This document shows positions 1 to 8,469 of a DNA stretch of 64,000 bases, in pieces. The stretch covers positions 248,001-312,000 of the forward strand of contig CAWBOY010000002.1 of the NCBI GenBank assembly GCA_963790585.1. The letters are read 5' to 3'. Made by a program: the position numbers and the translations under genes. Source of the DNA: CAWBOY01 sp963790585. Lineage in GTDB: Bacteria > Planctomycetota > Planctomycetia > Gemmatales > Gemmataceae. The notes below the pieces were generated by a model. That model saw only the letters and a list, made by a program, of their open reading frames with translations, searched no databases and had not been told where the DNA came from. Positions within the stretch are counted from its first letter, which is position 1, and every line of letters begins with the position of its first letter.

Positions 1-1
1 T

Positions 2-604
2 GGCATTCATGCCCTGGAAGCGCTGCAATGCATGGTCGAACGGCGCCTCGGCGGCGAGCGCGGCATCAAAGCGGTCACTTGCCTCGAAGGCGACGCCGTC
101 TGGAAGGCGGGCGATGCCGGCGTCTGGTCGAAGGCGTTGCTCGACGAGGCCCTGAGCCGCACCCCATCGCTGAATGTCGGCGATGCCCGCGAGAACTGCA
201 AGCAATACAGTCCGCCGCCCGGTCGACCTTCGTTTCCGAAAGACGCGGTCGCATTCGTGCTGGAATACCGTGATGGGCTGAAAGCGACCGTGTTCCTCCT
301 GAACGGCCATCTCGACGACACCGTTTTCGCCGCCCGCTTGAAAGACAAAAAAGAGCCGGTTTCGACATTATTCTACTTGCCGCCCCCGCCCGGAGCGGCG
401 TTTCTCGAAGCGTTGGCGATCAAGATCGAGGAGTTCATGGACAGCGGCAAGGCACCCTGTCCACTGGAAAGGACGATGTTGACCGGTGCCGCCCTGGATC
501 TGGTTCTGGATTCGCGCGTCCGCGATCACAAGCGAATCGAGACGCCGGAGCTGGAGATGCCCTATGAGCCGTATCGGGAGTCGGTGTTCCTGCGCGGCGG
601 GTAG
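2..604 (+). CDS. C-terminal part of an uncharacterised protein (5'-truncated by window edge)
   Basis: The reading frame is open from base 2, so the gene starts outside the window and only about 200 C-terminal residues are visible. The text has the flavour of a conserved planctomycete protein sometimes annotated near Gfo/Idh-type oxidoreductases: it begins HALEALQCMVERR, continues with CLEGDAVWKA and ends with EPYRESVFLRGG. I see no signal peptide, membrane segment or known catalytic motif in this part. It ends two bases before a 31-bp perfect inverted repeat and converges with the desulfurase-like gene on the other strand. The function is not assigned; the coding call itself is well supported by frame length and composition. 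Confidence 0.75.
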   Translation, partial: GIHALEALQCMVERRLGGERGIKAVTCLEGDAVWKAGDAGVWSKALLDEALSRTPSLNVGDARENCKQYSPPPGRPSFPKDAVAFVLEYRDGLKATVFLLNGHLDDTVFAARLKDKKEPVSTLFYLPPPPGAAFLEALAIKIEEFMDSGKAPCPLERTMLTGAALDLVLDSRVRDHKRIETPELEMPYEPYRESVFLRGG

Positions 605-605
605 A

Positions 606-687
606 ACCGAGCCTGAAGCTTAAGCGAAGAGCATTTTTTTATAAATACAAAAATACAAATGCTCTTCGCTTAAGCTTCAGGCTCGGT
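606..687. repeat. Perfect 31-bp inverted repeat, palindrome family A (copy 1)
   Basis: The left arm 606-636 and the right arm 657-687 are exact reverse complements, separated by a 20-base AT-rich loop. It lies between two convergent genes (stops at 604 and 693), so it could end transcription from both sides. The right arm reappears base for base (29 bases) at 56334-56362, which shows it is a dispersed element and not just a local terminator. Confidence 0.9.
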
Positions 688-692
688 AAATC

Positions 693-1924
693 TCACGCCA
701 ATTCGTCGAGAGCGGCGAGCAGCCGATCGACCTCATCGGCCGTGTTGTAATGCACCAGGCCCAGGCGCACGAGCCCGCCTTGATCGCGCAGCCCGAGGCG
801 CTCGACCAGTTCCCACGCATAGAAATCACCGTTCCAAACGTAGATCTCCCGCTCCGCGAGGTGACGAGTCACTTGTTCCGCCGTGCGGTCTTTGGCGGTG
901 ACCGAAACCGTCGGCGCCCGCTGGTGCAGACGGCCCGGATCCGTGATGCCCCAAACCCGGAAGCGTGGCCGCTCGGCGAGGCCCTTGAGTAGGCGCACGG
1001 TCAAGGTGGACTCGAAGGTTTGGATAGAAGACATTGCGGACCGCAAATGAGTACGACGGTCACCTGTTGTGCCTTCGATCGAGGCCAGGTATTCGACGGC
1101 GGCCGCCACACCGGCGAGGCACTCATGATTCTGTGTCCCCGTCATCCAGCGGCCCGGCAATGTGTCCGGCGCGGGGCGAAGTTTATACGCGGGCAACTCT
1201 TCGAGCAATTTCGCCGTCCCCAGAGAATGCCGATGTGGGGACCGAAGAACTTGTAAGCCGAGCAGGCCAGGAAGTCGCAGTCCCAGGCTTGCACGTCGAT
1301 CGGGCCATGAGGCGCGTAATGCACCGCGTCGAGATAGATCAGGGCGCCGGCATCATGGGCGATCTTCGCCAGCGCCTTCACGTCGTTCATTGTGCCGACG
1401 GCGTTGGAGGCGCACGAAACCGCCAAAAGCCGAACCCGGCCATCCGCAAGTTGGCGCCGGACATTGTCGAGGTCGAGTGTACAATCCGCCGGCCGAATGT
1501 CGGCGAAGCGAACTTCGGCGATGGCGTCACGCGCCGCCAAGACCCAGGGCCTGACGTTGGCGTCATGATCGAGCCGCGTGACGAGGATCGCCTGCTCCGG
1601 CCGCAGTGTCCTTGAAAAGGCCCGGCTCAAGTGAAGCGTCAGGCTCGTCATGTTGTTGCCGAAGACGATCTCATCGGGGGATGACGCATTGAGCAGATCG
1701 GCCACCGCCTGATGCGCGTCCGCGAGAATCGCGTCGGATTCCTGACTGGTGGCGAATAGTCCACCATGATTCGAGTTGCACGTCGTCAGATAATGGACGA
1801 TCGCATCAATGACACGCTGCGGCACCTGCGTACCGCCCGGCCCATCCAAATAGATCGGCGTGCGGCCATTGACTTTGCGTTGCAACGCGGGGAACTGCTG
1901 CCGAAGAGCGGCGAAATCGCGCAT
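693..1924 (-). CDS. Cysteine desulfurase-like class V aminotransferase (frameshifted)
   Basis: A PLP-dependent fold-type I enzyme of the cysteine desulfurase-like (VC1184/SufS-like) group. The N-terminal part (1924 down to about 1217) has YLDGPGGTQVP near residue 25, a strand-turn segment NNMTSLTLHLSRAF, the PLP aspartate region YLDAVHYAPHG and the likely PLP-lysine segment SAYKFFGPHIGILWGR. The C-terminal part (from about 1217 to 693) continues with LLEELPAYKLRP and GRWMTGTQNHE, but in another frame. One missing G in a CGGGCG context near 1217 explains the break, and the joined product of about 410 residues has the family's normal length. The stop lies six bases from palindrome A. The start ATG at 1922-1924 gives the usual N-terminus for the family. 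The exact substrate cannot be read from sequence; the subfamily often lacks proven desulfurase activity. Confidence 0.85.
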
Positions 1925-2048
1925 GGAGTTATTCTCAGATTGCCGTCAGTTTCTCTTGATGATCTCGTATTGTAGCCGCATTCGCCAGAATTCGGCAGCG
2001 CCGGGGTCGCCGCCGAATTGTGTCAGGGGGCAGCGCCTGGTTTGGCCG

Positions 2049-3017
2049 CTATGATCTACGCAAGAGACCGGGGATGGTGGTATAGGCATCCACCAACCCA
2101 TGCGTCACCGCTCCCGCCCAAACAGTGCCAGTCGTTGCGCGCAGATACCCGTAAAACAGGCCCTCGATGGCGGTACCCAGCCCGTACCACCAGCCGAAGT
2201 CCCAGCGTCCGTCGAAGTAATCGACCGTGTTGAGGGCATGTATCAGACCAAACAGCACGGAGGAGACGACCACGCCCGGGCCAATGACGCACCCGAAAAG
2301 GCGCCACGGCCTTCCGAAACCCGCATCCACTCGACTCTGGATGTAGCCCCGAAAAAAGACCTCCTCACCGAAGCCGGCACCAAAGAAGTTCCACAACACC
2401 GCCAGCAGTACCGTCGGCCGGTTAAGAAAAGCTGCAAGGAGCGGCGGCCCGGCAAGCAGAGCCAGCAATAAAGTCAGACTGACTGCTGGTGGCATGGTCC
2501 ATTTGCCGCGCGGTAGGTGATAGACCGCGAGCATACCCAAGAGAACGAGTAACCCGATTACCGGCCCTCCGAGAGTCCGCATGAACTGAGGAGGGCCGTT
2601 CGGATCCGGCGGCCGGGTCGGATCATACTGATATCCGGTCACGCCCAAGGCCACTGCGGCAATAGCGATTACCACTGTTCCAAAGGCCAAACCCAAACTC
2701 AAGTCCTGGGGCCACCGTCGCACACTCAGGCCATACGTCTCGAACCGTCTCCCGCAGATCAGAAGTATGGAGACCGTCACATACACCATTACTATACCTG
2801 GCGTGAAGTTCGTCCGGGCCGCGCTCTCCCACCCGCCTACGGGAGTGAACCGCTTGATCGATCGGTACAACAGATGTGTCGCGGCGAACACGGCGAACAC
2901 CTCCGCGAGAGCCGCCATCCGCTGGATGAGACCGTGCCGCAATGCGGGACTAGTGTTGGAAATCGCGCTAGTCACGCATTGCCCCTCCGCCGGCGTACGA
3001 AACAGGTCAAGTTCCAC
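2049..3017 (-). CDS. CPBP-family intramembrane metalloprotease (type II CAAX prenyl endopeptidase-like)
   Basis: A polytopic membrane protein with the CPBP (Abi/Rce1-like) motifs in order: EEVFFRGY (the EExxxR pair of glutamates and arginine), FGLIHALNT (FxxxH) and THGLVDAY (HxxxD). About seven to eight hydrophobic segments cover residues 35-320. These residues coordinate the catalytic water/metal in the family; bacterial members process or protect against peptides, but the substrate here is unknown. The open frame begins with GTG at 3015-3017, directly against the end of palindrome E, so the true start may be further in (for example the Met before AALAEVFAVF, about residue 33) or the element may have replaced the original 5' end. 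No partner gene suggests a role. Confidence 0.85.
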   Translation of the reverse strand: MELDLFRTPAEGQCVTSAISNTSPALRHGLIQRMAALAEVFAVFAATHLLYRSIKRFTPVGGWESAARTNFTPGIVMVYVTVSILLICGRRFETYGLSVRRWPQDLSLGLAFGTVVIAIAAVALGVTGYQYDPTRPPDPNGPPQFMRTLGGPVIGLLVLLGMLAVYHLPRGKWTMPPAVSLTLLLALLAGPPLLAAFLNRPTVLLAVLWNFFGAGFGEEVFFRGYIQSRVDAGFGRPWRLFGCVIGPGVVVSSVLFGLIHALNTVDYFDGRWDFGWWYGLGTAIEGLFYGYLRATTGTVWAGAVTHGLVDAYTTIPGLLRRS

Positions 3018-3183
3018 CTAGTGTCCTGAGTCGGAAGTTCGTTTATGAGATTCGCCAGACGTGGCCGGGGTTGGTACTCCGACCCCGGAGTGGCGCTAGC
3101 GGCTCCAGAAAACCGGAGTCGGAGTACCGACCCCAGCCACAGCTTTGTGATTTATTGAACGAACATTCGATTCAGGACACTAG
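3018..3183. repeat. Nested palindrome, family E (about 165 bp)
   Basis: The outer arms begin CTAGTGTCCTGA and end with its complement TCAGGACACTAG and extend about 30 bases with a few mismatches. Inside lies a second inverted repeat of about 28 bases (GTGGCCGGGGTTGGTACTCC against GGAGTACCGACCCCAGCCAC), and a short GC-rich centre. It fills the entire space between the CPBP gene start (3017) and the 3' end of the next minus-strand gene (3218). Palindrome within palindrome is the same design as family D at 42967 and 48391. Confidence 0.85.
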
Positions 3184-3217
3184 AACAAAGTCAAGAATCT
3201 GGGAAAGGGATAGGCTC

Positions 3218-3787
3218 TCACTTGTCCTTTTTCTCATTCACCTTCATCGTCAGTATTCGATGCCGTTCAAAGTCCGTGTTAAACCGGATTGTGACGGAAT
3301 CTCCAGGTTTCAAGCCTTTGAGCATCGCCATGAACGCCTTGTCGTTGTAATTCGCACCTGGGGCATACGCGTCCGCGACACCATCCTTTGGCTTCACCTC
3401 GACCCAGAAATCGTTGTAGACCTTCACGACCTCGCCCGTGACGGTGCCGGAGGCCTTAAGGATTTGCTTCTTGATGCCGACCACCTGCTTCGCGTCCCCG
3501 TCTTTCTTGAAAGTCAATTGCACCCGACTGGCGTTGAAGATGCCCTTCAACGTGGCAAGCAGTTTCGCATCACTGTCCTTGGCAATTGTGTACTTTGTGG
3601 GATCATCTTCGCCGTCAACCTTCACAGTGATCGAATCGCCGGTCTTGTCGATCACAATTCCAGCTACCTTGTTATCTTCCTTATCCGCTTTCTTTTGAAC
3701 TCCTGGTGCGGACGAAGGCGACTGGCAGACACCAACAATCAAAACTACACAAACGAGAAGGAACCGCATGCATTTCAACATGGTCAT
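3218..3787 (-). CDS. Secreted or lipoprotein-like planctomycete hypothetical protein
   Basis: 189 residues. An N-terminal hydrophobic stretch (residues 5-22, LKCMRFLLVCVVLIVGVCQS) looks like a signal peptide, perhaps a lipoprotein signal with the Cys at position 21. The mature part is Lys/Asp-rich and contains two similar beta-rich units: VAGIVIDKTGDSITVKVDGE and GTVTGEVVKVYNDFWVEVK. Such units suggest a small beta-barrel (OB-like) fold. The protein resembles repeated, secreted unknowns common in Gemmataceae. No enzymatic motif is visible. It is followed upstream by a possible 60-residue secreted peptide gene on the same strand. Confidence 0.75.
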   Translation of the reverse strand: MTMLKCMRFLLVCVVLIVGVCQSPSSAPGVQKKADKEDNKVAGIVIDKTGDSITVKVDGEDDPTKYTIAKDSDAKLLATLKGIFNASRVQLTFKKDGDAKQVVGIKKQILKASGTVTGEVVKVYNDFWVEVKPKDGVADAYAPGANYNDKAFMAMLKGLKPGDSVTIRFNTDFERHRILTMKVNEKKDK

Positions 3788-3793
3788 TTCCCC

Positions 3794-3976
3794 TTAGATG
3801 TAGAAACACTCCGTAAACCGGAATCGACTCGCATTTGTCCGCGGCTCCCGCACCTTCTTTATTGGATCAACCGCGTCTTCGGCCATCGCAGGCAGGAAAA
3901 CGACAGCGATTGCGAAAAGAAAGACGGCGAGCAGGAGTGGAAGACAAAAAAAACGAGACCTCCTCGTGAGTTTCAA
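3794..3976 (-). CDS. Possible small secreted peptide
   Basis: A 60-residue frame only six bases upstream of the secreted-protein gene that follows it on the minus strand. It has the complete layout of an exported peptide: basic start MKLTRRSR, a hydrophobic core of about 20 residues and a plausible signal-peptidase site AMA-ED, then about 28 polar residues. AGGAGG lies within the first codons, not upstream, so initiation is not strongly supported. The alternative is that this is a leader remnant of a decayed gene. Coding status is uncertain. Confidence 0.35.
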   Translation of the reverse strand: MKLTRRSRFFCLPLLLAVFLFAIAVVFLPAMAEDAVDPIKKVREPRTNASRFRFTECFYI

Positions 3977-4052
3977 GAGGCGGGAGCGTCAGCGACCGGA
4001 GAGCATTGCACTCGCACAGACTTTCACCGATCGCTTGCGCTCCCGGCGCTTT
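3975..4052. repeat. Palindrome family B (copy 1)
   Basis: Imperfect inverted repeat with arms GGCGGGAGCGTCAGCGACCGG and its partner CCGATCGCTTGCGCTCCCGG, separated by a 23-base loop containing CATTGCACTCGCACAGACTT. The same loop, with the same length, occurs in copies at 27819 and 31637. This copy lies in a divergent intergenic region (3' neighbour on plus, 5' neighbour on minus), where a terminator would not be expected. Confidence 0.8.
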
Positions 4053-4164
4053 AAGGCTAAATGGCATTTTCCCGGCGTATGGTATTATAACTGAATGGCC
4101 CAGCGTGCGAGGCCGAGTGGTAGTTATCTACACATTCATTGCGATGGCTCATTAGGAAACAATC

Positions 4165-4527
4165 ATGCCCGAGATCATCTGTCCCAAATGTCAACGGCGT
4201 CTTCAGTTTGGCGCGGAAGCTGTCGGCAAAGAAGCTCGTTGCCCAGCGTGCGATGCCGTGTTTATGACGAATGCCGCGGGACCAATCGCTTCAGAAAAAA
4301 AGCTGCCTCCGGAGCAGAATCTCGAAGCAGTTCTAAAGATTGTCGATGCGTTAGCGCCACGAAGCGCTGAACCGCCAATCCGATCGGCCAAACCATATAA
4401 GATGGATCTTCGACTTCCAAGTGAGTACACTGGGACCACCAAGATTGTCGCTGGCGTCCTCATTGGGACGGCATTTCTTTTCCTGAGTGCCGTAATTTTC
4501 TTCGCGGTGTGCATGCCGCATTATTGA
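4165..4527 (+). CDS. Zinc-ribbon protein with one C-terminal membrane segment
   Basis: 120 residues. Cys6/Cys9 (CPKC) and Cys26/Cys29 (CPAC) form a typical zinc ribbon of the MJ0042 type seen in many planctomycete membrane proteins. A polar linker of about 60 residues follows, then a hydrophobic segment at residues 93-115 (IVAGVLIGTAFLFLSAVIFF). The ribbon would face the cytoplasm and the C-terminus would be very short outside. No start ambiguity: the ATG sits directly before the ribbon. It converges with the PQQ-propeller gene, with only seven bases between the stops. Its specific role is unknown. Confidence 0.75.
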   Translation: MPEIICPKCQRRLQFGAEAVGKEARCPACDAVFMTNAAGPIASEKKLPPEQNLEAVLKIVDALAPRSAEPPIRSAKPYKMDLRLPSEYTGTTKIVAGVLIGTAFLFLSAVIFFAVCMPHY

Positions 4528-4534
4528 AAAGCTC

Positions 4535-5800
4535 TCACTTTTTCCCAATACAATAAAGATATTTGCCACCTTTTATATAGATATGCCCACCGGCGATTGC
4601 GGCCGATGCCGCACTGTCGTCGCTCAGATCATTCGCGGCGAGGATTTCAAACTTGGGGCCGACGGCCACGACGTAGCTTTTTCCGCCAGCCGCGAAGTAG
4701 AGGCGCTTGTTGGCCGTCAAAATCGGACTTACGGCGGAATTGATTCCACCGGTAAAGCGCTCGCTGAAGAGGCGTTCGCCGCTCTGGAGGGCGAAGCATT
4801 TCAAGACTCCGGGAGTGTGTAGCCTGTAGACGAAATCACCAGCGATAATCGGTGAGGAATACCCTTCCGGGATCTTTGGCGTTGTCCATTTCACCTTCGT
4901 CTCCGTCACGTTTCCCGAACCGGTCGGGTCGACGGCAATGGCTGGGCCGCCGCGTCCGCTCTCGGAATAGACCAACCCGCCGCCGAAGGCCGGTGTCGGC
5001 ACGTCGCCATTATTTTTGGCGTACCAAAGGACCGCACCATCGTTGGGGTCCACGCCTTGAAGCGCTCCCGACGATGCGATTACGAGTTGAGGTTTGCCGT
5101 CCACCTCGATCAGAATCGGCGTCGTGTGATTGAAATTCGCTTCGGGTCGTTTGCTTTCCCATTTGATGTCGCCGGTTTTCTTGTCGAAGGCGATGAGCCG
5201 CGAAATCGCGGGCTTGGTGCCGTCGGCCAAAACCAATACCGTGTCGCGAAATAACACCGGGCTGGTACCGACCGCCACATCCCAGGCAAAGGGCGTGATT
5301 TCCTTGCGCCAAGCCAGTTTGCCATCGTATGTGAGGGCGACCAGTTCAGACGAGCCGAATAGCGCATACACGCGCTCGCCGTCGGTGCATGGCGTCGGCG
5401 CCGAGTAGCCACCGCGCAAATCGGTCAGGCGCCATGGCCCCGGTGGAACTTTCGTATCCCATAGCAGCTTGCCATCGGCTGTTGCGTAGCAGGCGATATG
5501 GTGCTCCGGAAACTCGCTGCGCGCCACTCCCGCCGGCCAATAGACCATGAGGACAAAAACACGATCCTTCCAAACGATCGGGCTCGATTGATTATGGTCC
5601 AACTCGGCCTTGGTATCCGTGCCGGGCAACGGCACCTTCCAGAGGATATTGGCATTTGTCTTGCCGCCCCAGGTGAGTGGCAGATCCGTTTCATCGCTTA
5701 CGCCAAGCCCTGTAGATCCGCGCCACCCGGGCCATGAATCGCCTCCTCGAACCGAGGAGGCGCAGAAAACAACCGCTACAAGAAATGCCAATACGCGCAT
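4535..5800 (-). CDS. Secreted PQQ-binding-like beta-propeller protein
   Basis: About 421 residues from the ATG at 5798-5800, chosen because it begins directly with a signal peptide (MRVLAFLVAVVFCASSVRG) followed by GDSWPGWRGSTGLGVSDE, the classic start of planctomycete PQQ-like proteins; the frame is open 27 codons further upstream but that part has no signal character. The body has propeller blades with repeated motifs such as GKLLWDTKVP, YDGKLAWRKE, TGDIKWESK and DGAVLWYAKN. The family resembles BamB and quinoprotein dehydrogenases but usually lacks the dehydrogenase active site, and most members are exported structural or scaffold proteins. Divergent from a broken MerR regulator region; no operon is evident. 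Confidence 0.9.
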   Translation of the reverse strand: MRVLAFLVAVVFCASSVRGGDSWPGWRGSTGLGVSDETDLPLTWGGKTNANILWKVPLPGTDTKAELDHNQSSPIVWKDRVFVLMVYWPAGVARSEFPEHHIACYATADGKLLWDTKVPPGPWRLTDLRGGYSAPTPCTDGERVYALFGSSELVALTYDGKLAWRKEITPFAWDVAVGTSPVLFRDTVLVLADGTKPAISRLIAFDKKTGDIKWESKRPEANFNHTTPILIEVDGKPQLVIASSGALQGVDPNDGAVLWYAKNNGDVPTPAFGGGLVYSESGRGGPAIAVDPTGSGNVTETKVKWTTPKIPEGYSSPIIAGDFVYRLHTPGVLKCFALQSGERLFSERFTGGINSAVSPILTANKRLYFAAGGKSYVVAVGPKFEILAANDLSDDSAASAAIAGGHIYIKGGKYLYCIGKK

Positions 5801-5919
5801 GACCGTCTCACCAAGGGAACAAGCGGCATCCGGGAAAGAGATACCCTCTCCAGATATCGGCGACGGCAGAGCCATTGTCAACTGTCAAACAATTCCTCCT
5901 CAAGGCCAAGTCGGTGCGA

Positions 5920-6653
5920 TCACGATGGCTTGGCCGCCTTGACTCGTTGGATAAACGCCATGTCGGCTGCTTGGGCGCTCGGTCGTGTCCTTCGAAATTT
6001 CCCTTTTTGTAATTGTCCGCGATCGCCTTTTTGACTTCTGGGAAGTCTTGGTATGCTCGCATGGTGCGTTCGCTGAGCGCATCCCAGCATGATGCCAACG
6101 CCTGCAACTCGGCACTCTTGGGGTCCAAGTTGAAATTGGCCCTCACCTCGGCAAGTAGGGCCGTCCATGCTTGCTCAATATCGCGAATCTCGTCCGGACC
6201 GGTTCGCGCACTTACTTCGGCGAACTGCTTGATCTGATCTGGCGTGTAGAGCCTTTGTATGTAGTCATCGCCTCTATGGTCTGTAAAAACTCCTCAGCAG
6301 AGACCTCCCCGGCCGAGCGCAGCATCGTGGCCAAGTTTTCGAGCCGTCCGCACAGTTTCGATTGCAAGTCGAGCTGAGCACGCAGCCGAGCAAGGTGGAG
6401 ATCGACGAGCTTAGCCGGCGAAAATTCTGGCCGCTGTAGGCAGTCCCGTATTTCCTCCAGTCGAAACCCGAGCTGGCGCAACGACAGGATTTGCTGCAGT
6501 CGGGCCACGTCCGCCGCAGTGTAAAGCCGATGCCCGGACTCGGAATGTAGCGACGGGCGCAGCAAACCGATGTCGTCGTAGTGATGCAGAGGCGCGAACG
6601 GTCAACCCTGTTCGCCTTGCGAGGTCTCCAACCTTCAAAGCCGCGAATTGCAT
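5920..6653 (-). pseudogene. MerR-family regulator with TipAS-like C-terminal domain, broken by three frame changes
   Basis: Starting at the ATG 6651-6653 the product reads MQFAALKVGDLARRTGLTVR, the MerR helix-turn-helix start. An extra base near 6590 shifts the frame; the next frame continues LHHYDDIGLLRPS and SGHRLYTAADVARLQQI, the rest of the DNA-binding domain and the dimerisation helix. A missing base near 6255 shifts again to RLYTPDQIKQFAEV, the start of a TipAS-type ligand domain, and a third change near 5965 is needed to reach the plausible end AADMAFIQRVKAAKPS before the stop at 5920. A repaired product would be about 244 residues, normal for this type of antibiotic- or metabolite-sensing activator. 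Three changes in one gene could be decay or poor local sequence quality. Confidence 0.75.
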
Positions 6654-6909
6654 GGGTATGCTCCCATTTCTCGCCCGTCTAACGAATGCCACAATGGAAT
6701 GGTACGACCTCACGTAGCGTGAGGATCAAGGGCTTTTTTTGAAAAAATGAGTTGCGAAGCGATGCATTGCAAACGATCTCTCTAGGACAATCCAAAAAAA
6801 TTTGAATTGGTAGCCACTTGCGCCGGCGGGTAGAGTACAAGGCCTTTTCATGAGGACCAATTTTGGCAGGAGACGACCCAGTAAGGGTGCGGCACCAAGG
6901 GACTACAAC

Positions 6910-7620
6910 ATGACACTGAAATATGGCTACCTCAAATGCAAGATCATCACCGAGCCGACGCTCAAGGCGAGTCGGCACAAGACGGAGACGCAATATCACC
7001 TGCATGCAACCTTGAGCGTGCCTGGGAAAAACGGCGGCACGGAGAATTGGGATACGGCCATCAATGTTGGCACCAATGACGCCGATGATCTGCTCAACTT
7101 CAAGCTCGTCTTCGATTACCACCATCCGATTCGCACGACTCTGGCGGCGGCAAGCGCTGGCTTCAACGATTTGACCGGCACCTCCGCTCTGCCAGCGCTT
7201 GATTTTCTGCGTTCTGATATTCTCGCGGAGACGGGACACTGGCGGCCGAGCGACCCGATGGATGGCAGCGAGATTCCGGAGCCGGTCGCCACGCTCAAAC
7301 GGCTTCTTCTTCGGGCCAAGACGAGCGCGGCAGACGTGTATGTTTTTGGGCGAGCCTATACGCCGCCCGACAAGGGCGTCCATGATATTCACATGAACCA
7401 AGGATCGTCGGGTGATTTTCTGAACAATGGTAAAGACGACCATAACGATCACAACGACATCTGGCAGGACGGCGCGGTGCTGATCGATTTGGGCCAGCCT
7501 GAGTGGGCCGCTTACTTCACGGCATTCACGCAGCAAAAAGTGCCGACGGATAACCTGGGCAATCCAACGAAAAGTAGTCGAGGTATGACCGACGCGGCCG
7601 ACGGGAGTATGAAGGCTTAA
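6910..7620 (+). CDS. YukJ family protein (DUF2278)
   Basis: 236 residues from the ATG at 6910, where the family N-terminus begins (TLKYGYLKCKI, closely matching YukJ 'Y..L.GK'). The frame is open 20 codons further upstream but with no similarity. Recognisable segments are TQYHLHATL, a region INVGTNDADDLLNFKLVFDY, FLRSDILAETGHWRP and DIHMNQGSSGDF followed by NGKDDHNDHNDIWQDGAVL. The last, Asp/His/Asn-rich stretch is a strongly conserved hallmark of the family and may bind metal. The biochemical function of YukJ is not established. Its stop overlaps the stop of the minus-strand gene that follows by 4 bases (tail-to-tail). Confidence 0.85.
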   Translation: MTLKYGYLKCKIITEPTLKASRHKTETQYHLHATLSVPGKNGGTENWDTAINVGTNDADDLLNFKLVFDYHHPIRTTLAAASAGFNDLTGTSALPALDFLRSDILAETGHWRPSDPMDGSEIPEPVATLKRLLLRAKTSAADVYVFGRAYTPPDKGVHDIHMNQGSSGDFLNNGKDDHNDHNDIWQDGAVLIDLGQPEWAAYFTAFTQQKVPTDNLGNPTKSSRGMTDAADGSMKA

Positions 7621-8354
7621 TTCGCCAGGAATGGCCGCACAAACACGTAAACGGCAAACGCGACCCCTGTCGCGCCGACGATGACGAACAAACAGATCGA
7701 GAGCCAACCGCCGGTCTCGCCGGTTTCTGGGCTCGATTGACGTTTGATCGGTGCCACACGCTTCGCCTTGGCGGGAGGCGCGAGGCGCGGGGGCAGGACG
7801 GGCGCTCGGTGCCCGCGTTCGGCGTCGGGCGGCGTCTTGCCCGGCTCCATCCTGGTGGCTGGTCTCGGACTTACAGAGGCGGCGGCGTTATTTGCCTTCG
7901 GCGTCGCCGGTTGGGGTCGCTGCCATATCGTCGGACGCGGCGCGTCCAGTGGCTCTGTTTTTTCCAGATCGATCTGCGGGGCCGAGTCCAAATCTTCGCG
8001 CGCGGCGCCGTTTCCAATTTGCGTTTCAGGCGACTCCGCCGCTTGCTCGTGTAGGGTGCGCAATAAATCGAGTGCGGCATCGAGCGGGTAGTTCTGTTTG
8101 AGGCTGCGTAGATAGGACTGAACATCCTGCGTTTGCACGGCTTCGGCCATGCTGTTGTAGGGCCTTAGAAAATGCTGCGCGCTGCGCTGCAGCAAGCGCT
8201 TGCGGAGCCGTTCCGCCAGCGGGGCTTGATTGGCGGTCAGAGCGGCGTCGGCGGCCAGGACGAGAAAGCGGTCGCGCATCTGGGGCTGGCCGTGGTTTTC
8301 ATACCACTCCGCCAAGGCTCGATAGACTTGTAAGACTTCTTCCTGTTTCGTCAT
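7617..8354 (-). CDS. Uncharacterised protein with C-terminal membrane anchor
   Basis: About 245 residues from the ATG at 8352-8354 (TKQEEVLQVYRALAEWYENHG). The N-terminal 90 residues are helical and TPR-like, residues 110-190 are a Pro/Ala-rich linker (PRPATRMEPGKTPPDAERGH), and residues 220-243 form one transmembrane helix. The frame is open up to 8717 but that extension looks non-coding. Its layout (soluble helical domain, disordered linker, tail anchor) fits a membrane-tethered adaptor. It is divergent from pyrF with about 115 bases between the starts. The family is unknown to me. Confidence 0.7.
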   Translation of the reverse strand: MTKQEEVLQVYRALAEWYENHGQPQMRDRFLVLAADAALTANQAPLAERLRKRLLQRSAQHFLRPYNSMAEAVQTQDVQSYLRSLKQNYPLDAALDLLRTLHEQAAESPETQIGNGAAREDLDSAPQIDLEKTEPLDAPRPTIWQRPQPATPKANNAAASVSPRPATRMEPGKTPPDAERGHRAPVLPPRLAPPAKAKRVAPIKRQSSPETGETGGWLSICLFVIVGATGVAFAVYVFVRPFLAN

Positions 8355-8469
8355 GGCTTCTTCCCCGCCGTTCTGCCCCAATGATCGAGGCTTCCTCGCT
8401 CTCGTAGAATACCTCCGGGAAGTGGGACAAGCCAGGGGCCGTCTCGCCAGCGTGACTCGAGGAATTGAA

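Noticed and set aside
3071..4054. 327-residue plus-strand open frame
   Set aside because: It crosses palindrome E and runs antisense to two secreted-protein frames; composition is not protein-like.
6679..7707. Long minus-strand open frame over the YukJ gene
   Set aside because: It is antisense to a clear DUF2278 gene, lacks family character and is Arg/Val-rich, typical of a shadow frame in GC-rich DNA.
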